Shown here: positions 57,382 through 64,000 of the stretch, piece after piece
Layout: each line of letters starts with the position of its first letter
Position numbering within the stretch: position 1 is the first letter of the stretch
Assembly (NCBI RefSeq): GCF_003385185.1
Contig: NZ_PQHZ01000014.1
Coordinates: 62,001-126,000 of the forward strand
Direction: 5' to 3'
Source of the DNA: Amycolatopsis palatopharyngis
Lineage (GTDB): Bacteria > Actinomycetota > Actinomycetes > Mycobacteriales > Pseudonocardiaceae
DNA: 64,000 nt
Program-made: the position numbers and the translations under genes
Notes under the pieces: model-generated
What the model was told of the DNA's origin: nothing
Databases searched by the model: none
Seen by the model: only the letters and a program-made list of their open reading frames with translations

Positions 57382-59406
57382 TCACTCGCGTGAGCGGCCC
57401 TTCTGCGCGAGTTGCCGCAGCATCGCGTTGTACGCCGCGAGGTCCTCGTCCCCGCTGGCGTCCGCCCTGCGATCGGATCTGCGCGCCTCCCGCTCGTCCG
57501 CGCGTGCCCATTGCACGAGCAGGGCGATCAGCACGAGCAGTACGGGCAACTCCCCCGAGGCCCACGCGATTCCACCGCCAAGACGCTGGTCGGTCAGCAG
57601 GTCACCGACCCACGGCAGGTCGAGCGACCGGTAGAAGTCCTCCCCGATCACCGTCTGCTCGTTCATCAGGATCACGCCGAAGAACGCGTGGAACGGCATC
57701 GACGCGAACATCATGCCGAGCTTGCCCAGATGGGGGATCCGCCGCGGCGCCGGGTCGACTCCGATCACCGGCCAGTAGAAGACGTAGCCGACGAGTACGA
57801 AGTGGGCGTTCATCGCCAGATGTGCCCAGTGGTAGTTCAGCGCGGCGTCGAAGAGGCCGGAGAAGTACAGCGCGTAGAACGAACCGACGAACAGCACGAG
57901 TGCGACGACCGGGTTGGTCAGCGCGCGCGACACCGGTGAGTGCACGAACGCGAGCAGCCATTCCCGGGGCCCCGGCGGATCCGCCCTGCCCGCCGCGGGC
58001 AGCGCGCGCAGCGCCAGCGTCACCGGGCCACCGAGCACGAACAGCACCGGAGCGACCATCGACAGGAGCATGTGGTTGCCCATGTGCACGCTGAACATCG
58101 CCGGTGCGTACCGGCCGATCCCGGACGAGGTGGCGATCAGCAGCACCGCACATCCGCTGACCCAGGCGATCGTGCGTCCTACCGGCCACGCGTCGCCCCG
58201 CAGCCGCAGCCTGCGCACTCCGAGCAGGTAGACCACGGCGAGGGCGATGGCGGCGGTGCCGAACACCAGGTCGAAGCGCCAGTCGAACAGCAGCCGCAGC
58301 AGCGTGGGCGGCCCGTTCAGGACGTATCCGATGAGCAGTTCGGTGTTCGACGGCTGGAAGTAGACCTCCTGTGGCGGCGGTGTCCTGGCCAGCGCCGTCG
58401 CGATACCGATGGTCACGAACATGACGAGCGTCTCGACCGCGGCCAGCCGCAGCAGTTGCCCTCCGCCCGCACCGTCGACCAGATCACGCACCCCGCGACT
58501 GCGTTGCTGGTGACCGAACACGCCGAGCACGACAAGGCACACGATCTTGGCGAGGACGAGAAGGCCGTAGTCGGTGGTGAGCAGGTTCTGCGGGGCAACC
58601 CGGACCAGTGCGTTGATCACCCCGGAAACCGCCATCACGATCCAGCAGACCAGGGCGAGCCGGGAGAACCGTCGTGCGGCGAGCGTGAGATGGCTGCCCC
58701 TGCGCCAGCCGAGCGCCAGCAGGGCGAGGAGGCCACCAACCCACAACGCCGCGCCCACGAGGTGGAACAGCAGGCTGTTCGTAGCCAGGTCGTGGGCCCC
58801 GCCGCTGGCCGAATGCCCGGTCACCGCCACCGGGATAAGTCCCCCGACGGACAGGAGGAACAAACTCGCGGTCCAGCCCCAGGTCAGGACGAGCCGGCAG
58901 CCCAGTGCCAGCAGCAATGCGATGGCCGCGGTGAACAGCCATGCCTTCGGCTGTTCGATGGCCTCGACCAGGCTGACCAACCGTTGCGGGTCGAGTAACT
59001 CCGCCACCGGCCTACCGGCACCGTCGGCCGCGCTGAAGAACACCGAGGCGACGGCTGCCACGAACCACGCCCAGGCCGCGACGCCCGCCGTTCGCACCGC
59101 CGCGTACCCGTCAGCTCCGAGCACACCCGACCGTTGCGGAGGCACCAGGAAGGCGGCCAGCAGCAGCCCTCCGATACACACCACGGAGGCGGTTTCGGCG
59201 AGCACCCTGGCGACGGTGACGCCGTAACGGGTCACGGTCCCGGGATCGGGGAGACCGGCGATGACGTAGCCGGCGCCGCCGGTCAGCGCGACGAGGCCGA
59301 CCGCCAGCACCGCGGCGAGAACGGCATTGACCGCGAGCAGTGGCAGAACACTGGACCGGGCTGCCCGGTCACGTCGTGGGGCCTGCACGGATCCGTCGGT
59401 GGGCAC
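57382..59406 (-). CDS. CopD / CtaG fusion membrane protein (copper transport and cytochrome oxidase assembly)
   Basis: 674 residues, about 15 hydrophobic segments. N-terminal half is CopD-like (GGLLLAAFLVPP, GHSASGGAHDLATNSLLFHLVGAALWVGGLLAL, with His/Met on spans). C-terminal half is the CtaG/caa3-type assembly domain (MFSVHMGNHMLLSMVAPVLFVLGGPVTLALR, HSPVSRALTNPVVALVLFVGSFYALYFS, HWAHLAMNAHFVLVGYVFYWPVIGVDP). Moves copper to cytochrome oxidase in the plasma membrane. GTG 59406 is one base behind the MFS stop (TGAGGTG); the frame upstream of it is in the MFS gene. Confidence 0.87.
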   Translation of the reverse strand: MPTDGSVQAPRRDRAARSSVLPLLAVNAVLAAVLAVGLVALTGGAGYVIAGLPDPGTVTRYGVTVARVLAETASVVCIGGLLLAAFLVPPQRSGVLGADGYAAVRTAGVAAWAWFVAAVASVFFSAADGAGRPVAELLDPQRLVSLVEAIEQPKAWLFTAAIALLLALGCRLVLTWGWTASLFLLSVGGLIPVAVTGHSASGGAHDLATNSLLFHLVGAALWVGGLLALLALGWRRGSHLTLAARRFSRLALVCWIVMAVSGVINALVRVAPQNLLTTDYGLLVLAKIVCLVVLGVFGHQQRSRGVRDLVDGAGGGQLLRLAAVETLVMFVTIGIATALARTPPPQEVYFQPSNTELLIGYVLNGPPTLLRLLFDWRFDLVFGTAAIALAVVYLLGVRRLRLRGDAWPVGRTIAWVSGCAVLLIATSSGIGRYAPAMFSVHMGNHMLLSMVAPVLFVLGGPVTLALRALPAAGRADPPGPREWLLAFVHSPVSRALTNPVVALVLFVGSFYALYFSGLFDAALNYHWAHLAMNAHFVLVGYVFYWPVIGVDPAPRRIPHLGKLGMMFASMPFHAFFGVILMNEQTVIGEDFYRSLDLPWVGDLLTDQRLGGGIAWASGELPVLLVLIALLVQWARADEREARRSDRRADASGDEDLAAYNAMLRQLAQKGRSRE

Positions 59407-59407
59407 C

Positions 59408-60619
59408 TCATGAGGGTAGGCCGGGCCCTGATGTGGCCGCCCTCTCCCCTGCCTGCTCACGCCGCAATGCGCGGGTAGCCGCTATCGCTGCGGGCGCGAT
59501 CAACGCGGCGACGAGCCCGACCGCGACGAAGGAGACCGATAGCGACGTCAGCTGAGCGATGCCACCGATCACCGGCGGGCCGGCGAGAAAGCCGCTGTAG
59601 GCGACCGCTGTGACAAAGGCCAGTTCGCGTTCGCCGCCACTGTCGTCGGTTCGTTTGCCCGCCTCCCCGGCGAGGCTGAGAGCCACCGGGAACGAGGCCG
59701 CGAGACCCGCTCCCGCCAGCACGAAGCCGGCGAAGCCAGCTGCCGGGACCGGGATCAGCGCGGCGACGCACAGGCCCGCCCCCGCACACAGCGCACCACC
59801 GGCCAGCAGCCAGGTCGGACCGATGCGCGCCTGCACCCAGGCACCCGCGAGCCTGGCCACCGCCATCGCGAGGGAGAAGGCCGAGTAGGCCAGCGCGGCG
59901 GCGCCCTCGCTCATCCCCTGTTCGCTCACCAGCAGCAACGCCGACCAGTCCGAACTCGCACCCTCGGCGATCGCCGAACAGAGGGCGACGGCGGCCAGCA
60001 GCCACAGTGCGACCCGACGCGCTGGAGCGGCGCCCCCCGCTCTCGGCGAAGCGACCGAGGTACGGGTGTCGGCGGCGATTCCCGGCACCGATCGGATCAC
60101 GAGGCCCAGCACCACCAAGGCGGCCGCCGCGGCGACCGTGAGGTGCAGTGTGGGGCTCCAGCCACTGGCCGCCGCCAGTGCGGCCGCGGCCGAGCCGACC
60201 AGCGCGCCGCCGCTGAATCCCGCGTGGAAGGTCGCCATGATCGGCCCGCTCGCCCGCCGTTCCACGACCACCCCAGCGGTGTTCATGCCGACGTCGAGCA
60301 CGCCCATCGAGGCGCCGAGACCGGCGAGTGCGATGCCCAGCGCGAGCACCGACCCGGAGGCGCCGATCACCGGGAGGAACAGGCAGGCGGCGATCGTCGA
60401 GACGGCGACCACAGTGCGTGAGCCGAACCGTTCGATCAGCCTGCCAGAGGCCAGCGCCGCCAGCAGCATTCCGATGCTGGCGCCGAGCAGCGCGAGGCCG
60501 AGTGCGCCGGGCTCAGCGCCGATCTGCTCGGACAGCGCGGGCACCCGTGGAGCCCACGAGCCGAGCGCGGCACCGTTGATCGCGAACACCACCGTGACCG
60601 CGAGCCGCTGTGACCCCAC
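59408..60619 (-). CDS. MFS transporter (sugar/drug-type, LacI-linked)
   Basis: 403 residues, twelve spans. Opening RLAVTVVFAINGAALGSWAPRVPALSEQIGAEPGALGLALLGASIGMLLAAL; signature GRLIERFGSRTVVAVS; GMNTAGVVVERRASGPIMATFHAGFSGGALVGS. Similar in shape to the fucose/oligosaccharide or BscR-type carriers; substrate unknown. GTG 60619 has GGAGGGG three bases upstream; the longer frame to 61021 runs into lacI. Divergent from the LacI regulator and probably controlled by it. Confidence 0.87.
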   Translation of the reverse strand: MGSQRLAVTVVFAINGAALGSWAPRVPALSEQIGAEPGALGLALLGASIGMLLAALASGRLIERFGSRTVVAVSTIAACLFLPVIGASGSVLALGIALAGLGASMGVLDVGMNTAGVVVERRASGPIMATFHAGFSGGALVGSAAAALAAASGWSPTLHLTVAAAAALVVLGLVIRSVPGIAADTRTSVASPRAGGAAPARRVALWLLAAVALCSAIAEGASSDWSALLLVSEQGMSEGAAALAYSAFSLAMAVARLAGAWVQARIGPTWLLAGGALCAGAGLCVAALIPVPAAGFAGFVLAGAGLAASFPVALSLAGEAGKRTDDSGGERELAFVTAVAYSGFLAGPPVIGGIAQLTSLSVSFVAVGLVAALIAPAAIAATRALRREQAGERAATSGPGLPS

Positions 60620-60661
60620 GAGCCCCTCCAGAGTTTGACGCGGATCTACTGCGACAGAATG

Positions 60662-60677
60662 ACTTAAGCGCTTCAGT
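60662..60677. promoter_or_regulatory. LacI-type operator between MFS gene and lacI
   Basis: ACTTAAGCGCTTCAGT: centre AAGCGCTT fully symmetric, seven of eight pairs match overall; CG-centred as for LacI/GalR sites. Lies 35 bases before the lacI ATG and 43 from the MFS GTG. Confidence 0.65.
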
Positions 60678-60712
60678 AAGTCCATCCGTTTTGCCCGGCC
60701 TACACTGCGCGG

Positions 60713-61795
60713 ATGAGTGGGACACGCCGGCGGAATCCAACGCTGGACGACGTCGCGGCCGCTGTCGGGGTGTCCAGGGCGACGATCTCGAACGCCTACA
60801 ACCGGCCGGACCAGCTGTCCGCACCGTTGCGCCGGGAGATCCTGCGGGTCGCCAAGCGGCTGGGGTACGCGGGTCCGAACCCGACGGCGCGCAGCCTCGC
60901 GACGCGGCGATCCGGCCCGATCGCATTCATGCTCGACACGGGCCTGTCCGCGGCCTTCTCCGACCCGGCGTTGTCCATCACGCTGGACGCGCTGGCCGCG
61001 CAGGTGGACGCGGAGGGGCACGCACTGTTGCTGTTGCCAGGCGGGGACGACGGGGGTCCCCGCGCCGAACGGGTGCTGACCGCACAGGCGGATCTCGCGG
61101 TGGCCTATTCACTTGCCGACGGCGCCCCCGCGCTGCGAGCGATTCGCGACCGAGCACTACCGCTGGTCGTCATCGACCAGCCCGTGGTGCCCGGATCGGC
61201 CCGGGTGGGTATCGACGACAGGGGCGGTGCCGTGGCGGCGGCGCGACATCTGCTGGACCTGGGCCATCGGCGGTTCGGGATCCTGTCGGCGCAGTGCCTT
61301 TCCGAGCCGCGAGGGGGACCGCTGACGTTGCCCGAAGCGATGCGCTCCCGGTTCAGGGACAACCGGGAGCGGCTGGCCGGATACCTGGAGACGCTGACTG
61401 CCGCGGGAGTCCCCGAGACGGACGTGCCCATCTGGGAGACCTCCGGTCTGTCCAGGGAAAAGGCGATGGCGGGCGCCGGCGCGCTACTCGGGGCACGGCC
61501 TCGGCCGACGGCCATGTTGTGCATGTCGGACGAGCTGGCACTGGCCGCGCTGGCGGTGGCCAGGGAGCGTGGCCTCTCCGTGCCTGCCGATCTCTCCGTG
61601 GCCGGATTCGACGACACACCGCCCGCGAGTTGGTCCGAGCCCGCCCTCACCACGGTCCGCCAGGACCTGATCGGCAAGGGCAGAACGGCCGGGCGGCTCT
61701 GCCTCGACCTGCTCGCCGGTTCTCCCCCACCGGCCCCTGTGGTGCTCGACGTGGAACTCGTCGTCCGGCGCTCCACCGGACCGGCGCCGGGCTAG
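60713..61795 (+). CDS. LacI-family transcriptional regulator
   Basis: 360 residues. HTH and hinge: TLDDVAAAVGVSRATISNAYNRPDQLSAPLRREILRVAKRLGYAGPNPTARSL. Ligand domain follows the periplasmic-binding fold (FMLDTGLSAAFSDPALSITLDAL, VVIDQPVVPGSARVGIDDRGGAVAAARHLLDLGHRRFGIL, DLSVAGFDDTPPASWSEPALTTVRQDLIGKGR). Binds a small sugar-like inducer. A -10-like TACACT (60701-60706) ends six bases before the ATG 60713, so the mRNA may be leaderless. Divergent from the MFS gene with the operator between. Confidence 0.92.
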   Translation: MSGTRRRNPTLDDVAAAVGVSRATISNAYNRPDQLSAPLRREILRVAKRLGYAGPNPTARSLATRRSGPIAFMLDTGLSAAFSDPALSITLDALAAQVDAEGHALLLLPGGDDGGPRAERVLTAQADLAVAYSLADGAPALRAIRDRALPLVVIDQPVVPGSARVGIDDRGGAVAAARHLLDLGHRRFGILSAQCLSEPRGGPLTLPEAMRSRFRDNRERLAGYLETLTAAGVPETDVPIWETSGLSREKAMAGAGALLGARPRPTAMLCMSDELALAALAVARERGLSVPADLSVAGFDDTPPASWSEPALTTVRQDLIGKGRTAGRLCLDLLAGSPPPAPVVLDVELVVRRSTGPAPG

Positions 61796-61871
61796 CAGGC
61801 TCGCTCCACCAGCACAAGCACCACATCCAGAATGTGGATGATTCCCACCCTTTCGAGCGCAGCGAGACTAC

Positions 61872-61880
61872 TTATCCACA
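61872..61880 (+). promoter_or_regulatory. DnaA-box consensus (TTATCCACA)
   Basis: Perfect nine-base match in an AT-richer 150-base stretch before the I36-like gene. The direct repeat CACCACGT occurs nearby (61937-61955). Single box; significance unclear. Confidence 0.3.
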
Positions 61881-61987
61881 GAAGTATTTTTGCGGGCTGA
61901 CATTCCTTTCCCTGTTCGTCATTGTTGTTTCTGTCACCACGTCACCACGTCACCAACAGAATCCACAGGGAAAACGGGGAGAATCCG

Positions 61988-62392
61988 ATGAAGCAGCACA
62001 CCAGGGCACTGCGCTACCGGCTGCCGCACGCACTCGTCCTGACAGCGTTGACGCTGTTCACCGCCTCCGGCGTCGCCACGGCGCAACAGCAGGATCCGCC
62101 GCCGGCGATGCCGGGTACCGACTGCGTGCAGGGCGAGTTCTGCATGTGGAGCAGCGAATTTCATGCGGGCGAGATCGCCAGGCACGACCTGCGGAACACC
62201 AATCCGGAGGAATGTGTCGCGCTGCCCGAGGATATGGACGCCAAATCCTTCGCGAACCGCACCGACCGGTATGTGACGGTGTACCAGGATCGCCACTGCG
62301 CGACCGAGGGCGACTTCAGCACCTATCCGGGTGACGGGACGTTCGTCCCCCAGGCACCGTTCGCCGTCCGGGCCATCCAGATCTGGAACTGA
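61988..62392 (+). CDS. Secreted peptidase-inhibitor I36-like protein
   Basis: 134 residues. ATG 61988 after GGGGAGAATCC. Export signal YRLPHALVLTALTLFTASGVATA, then a beta-gamma crystallin-like I36 fold: CVQGEFCMWSSEFHAGEIARHDLRN, AKSFANRTDRYVTVYQDRHCATEGDF and YPGDGTFVP; Cys residues suggest a disulfide. The family includes streptomycete metalloprotease inhibitors (SMPI). Extracellular. Confidence 0.82.
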   Translation: MKQHTRALRYRLPHALVLTALTLFTASGVATAQQQDPPPAMPGTDCVQGEFCMWSSEFHAGEIARHDLRNTNPEECVALPEDMDAKSFANRTDRYVTVYQDRHCATEGDFSTYPGDGTFVPQAPFAVRAIQIWN

Positions 62393-62452
62393 CCCCGAAC
62401 AGGGCCGTCGCCGCCGACTCCTGGGGAACGAACAGGCGGCCGACAGCCCCGA

Positions 62453-62480
62453 CGGGATCGTGTCCCCGAGCACGATCCCG
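62453..62480 (+). terminator. First hairpin after the I36-like gene
   Basis: CGGGATCGTG / CACGATCCCG, loop TCCCCGAG, 60 bases after the stop. Confidence 0.6.
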
Positions 62481-62518
62481 CCCGCGGACGCGGCGGACGA
62501 CGCCTCCGCGTCCGCGGG
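62481..62518 (+). terminator. Second hairpin after the I36-like gene
   Basis: Perfect 13-bp stem CCCGCGGACGCGG / CCGCGTCCGCGGG with a 12-base loop, then TTT. Adjacent to the first hairpin; a tandem terminator. The rest of the space to the tRNA (62519-62697) holds no gene that I can see. Confidence 0.7.
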
Positions 62519-62697
62519 TTTCCCCAGGTCCGGCGGCTGGCAGGAACCCGCATCCAGCGCAGCCGTGCCCCGGCGCGAGATGCCGGTCGCCGGACCTGGA
62601 AACAAGAGTGAAACGATCTGCCGGTGTCAGACGATCAACTGATTGGTGCCGACTAAACTGGGGGCTTGCGGATGGCCACCGGCAGTCGGCAACACTG

Positions 62698-62771
62698 GCC
62701 CTCGTAGCTCAGCTGGATAGAGCAAGAGCCTTCTAATCTCTAGGTCGCAGGTTCGAGTCCTGCCGGGGGCA
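62698..62771 (+). tRNA. tRNA-Arg (anticodon TCT)
   Basis: Acceptor GCCCTCG / CGGGGGC, D-arm TAGCTCAGCTGGATAGAGC, anticodon TCT at 62732-62734 in loop CTTCTAA, T-arm GCAGGTTCGAGTCCTGC. CCA is not encoded (ACAG follows). Confidence 0.93.
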
Positions 62772-62774
62772 CAG

Positions 62775-62805
62775 AACCCCTGGTCGCAGCGCCGACCAGG
62801 GGTTT
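62775..62805 (+). terminator. Terminator after tRNA-Arg
   Basis: AACCCCTGGTCG / CGACCAGGGGTT, 12-bp perfect stem, loop CAGCGC, then T. Confidence 0.8.
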
Positions 62806-63211
62806 CGCGGATCACCGACCCTTCCCTCAGCGAGTGAAGTGATCTTCGGACGTCCAGCCAGGACCCATCCGCCTCGGCTAGTACTCCGGCGGCGAGATGA
62901 CGGTGGTCGTGCGGGCGCGCACCCTTGCACGGAGAGTTCGCGAGGACCGCGCGGACGGGTGTTGTCTGGGCCACTCGGCGTTGCGCGGGCATACGGGGCA
63001 CCCATCTCGATTCCGCAACGACGTGACGTCTTTTCAGTATCTCCAAAGCCGGTTTCGGCGGCGAATGGATCGGGCGTTCAGCAGATCCGAGCCGCAGATC
63101 CCACTGAGCAGTTCGCCCATCGCGCAGGGATGCCGACTTGGACCGCGGATTCGTCCCGAGTGGACTCTCGCCCACCACGGCCGCAGTTGTCCCGGCCAAC
63201 CGGTCTCCCGG
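62806..63211. other. 406-base stretch without a recognised gene
   Basis: Between the tRNA terminator and the LysR gene. Frames are open on both strands, but none gives a family I recognise or a good start. It may hold a decayed gene. Confidence 0.4.
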
Positions 63212-64000
63212 TCAGCGACCCGAAAGGACCGCCACGAATTCGTTGATGTGCAACGGAAGTACCTCCGACTGGGTAACAAGCTCGATGCTACGCAATGGTG
63301 CGGGGTCGGTGTCGACGATCCGGATTCCGGACGGTTCTCGCGGCAAAGAGAGTTCTGGGACGCATGCCACGGCAAGACCGTTCGCCACTACTTCCAGTTG
63401 CGTCGCGTGGTCGGCGACGGGGAACCCGACCTGCAACTGGGCACCCGCGCGACGCACCAGATGCGCGAGCGCCGAGTGCGCGTCGGAACCCGGCGGGCAG
63501 CAGGTCCAGACCTCGCCGGCCAGCTCGGAGAACAGCACGGTGTCCCGACTCGCCAGCCGATGACCGTCCGGCAGGACCAGCCGCGCTCGTTCGGTGAGCA
63601 GGCGGGTGACGTCCGCGCCTTGCGAGATCGTCGAGGGGAGGTCGTGCCAGTACTCGGCCGCGACGACGTCCAGCCCGTCCTCGTGCAGTGCCCTCAGGTG
63701 GTCCACCGTCTCGCCATCGCGCAGCGACACGCGCACTCGCGGGTTGCGGTCGGTGAACTCGCGCACCCGCCGGAGCAAGAACCCCCTGATGGCCGAGGAG
63801 ATCGCGCCGACCCGCACGGTGCCCTGCAGCTCGCCGGCGCGCCCGGCGAGGTCGCGTTCGGCGTGCTCCACCACGCGCGCGACCGTCCGCGCGTGCCCGG
63901 CGAGCACATACCCGGCGTCGGTCAGCCGCAGGCCTCGTCCGGCGCGCTCGACCAAAGCCGAGCCAACCTCCGCCTCGAGCCTGCGCAGGTGCTGCGATAC
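63212..64000 (-). CDS. LysR-family transcriptional regulator (5' end outside window)
   Basis: 263 codons visible, frame open at base 64000. It begins within the HTH: SQHLRRLEAEVGSALVERAGRGLRLTDAG, the classical end of the LysR wing. Then the substrate domain: GTVRVGAISSAIRGFLLRRVREFTDRNP, VDHLRALHEDGLDVVAAEYW, LASRDTVLFSELAGEVWTCCPPGS. About 30 N-terminal residues are missing. What it regulates lies outside the window. Confidence 0.9.
   Translation of the reverse strand, partial: VSQHLRRLEAEVGSALVERAGRGLRLTDAGYVLAGHARTVARVVEHAERDLAGRAGELQGTVRVGAISSAIRGFLLRRVREFTDRNPRVRVSLRDGETVDHLRALHEDGLDVVAAEYWHDLPSTISQGADVTRLLTERARLVLPDGHRLASRDTVLFSELAGEVWTCCPPGSDAHSALAHLVRRAGAQLQVGFPVADHATQLEVVANGLAVACVPELSLPREPSGIRIVDTDPAPLRSIELVTQSEVLPLHINEFVAVLSGR

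Noticed and set aside
60610..62334. 574-codon plus-strand frame over lacI
   Set aside because: Arg/Gly-rich shadow of lacI in another frame; no family features.
62627..63199. Minus-strand open frame containing PGRTRTCDLEIRRLLLYPAELRG across the tRNA
   Set aside because: This peptide is the well-known false translation of an antisense tRNA-Arg gene.
62897..64000. Long plus-strand open frame (ATG 62897) running off the window
   Set aside because: From 63212 on it is antisense to the LysR gene and the product is not recognisable; typical high-GC shadow.

Overview
High-GC actinobacterial chromosome segment. The order of housekeeping genes (clpX, clpP2, clpP1, tig, a Pro/Gly tRNA pair, nei2-type glycosylase, rpiB, an Rv2466c-like DsbA protein, pepN, DUF5130, ctaJ, HNH, glbO, aglA, an Rv2474c-like protein, thioesterase, NAD-glutamate dehydrogenase, ettA, ssb) follows, as I remember it, the Rv2457c-Rv2478c stretch of Mycobacterium tuberculosis. 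Many GTG starts, F420- and mycothiol-type enzymes and the lack of mycobacteria-specific genes suggest a Pseudonocardiaceae-like genus; that is inference, and no search was run.

Layout. 1-6889 (minus): a six-gene sugar or polyol uptake operon (RbsA-type ATPase, two RbsC-type permeases, lipoprotein binding protein, tagatose-3-epimerase-like isomerase, secreted ThuA/sugar-dehydrogenase fusion). A near-consensus promoter overlaps a palindrome and starts at the ATG, so the mRNA is probably leaderless. 6890-7256: that promoter, five 30-bp hairpin repeats and the valS 3' hairpin. 7257-9905: valS. 9992-19380: molybdopterin oxidoreductase of the YdeP type, GPP34 protein, SDR, VOC protein, secreted M14 peptidase, an oxalate/formate-type MFS transporter with a 43-residue partner, and FdhD. 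19429-26327: Tat-type hydrolase, MEDS-domain anti-sigma kinase, small membrane protein, then clpX, clpP2, clpP1, tig. 26623-32566: two tRNAs, DUF222-HNH protein, a KstR-box-controlled LLM/SnoaL pair, an NlpC/P60 protein with no ATG or GTG at its best ribosome site, a membrane protein, and a Nei-type glycosylase. 32571-43822: rpiB, ComB, MBL hydrolase, DsbA, pepN, DUF5130, ctaJ, a 17-hexapeptide repeat protein, HNH, MscS, glbO, alpha-glucosidase. 43785-57179 (mostly minus): LVIVD protein, DUF305 lipoprotein, gdh block, a 777-residue helical-repeat protein, ettA, ssb. 57382-64000: CopD/CtaG fusion and MFS, divergent LacI regulator, I36-like secreted protein, tRNA-Arg, and the 3' part of a LysR gene.

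The most unusual item is the repeat protein at 39111-39521. Its GTRVT core is kept at protein level in all 17 units although the codons differ, which shows it is translated and selected; its C terminus (FALAA) resembles an ssrA-type degron. The sugar operon with its leaderless operator-promoter and the 30-bp hairpin array are the next most interesting.
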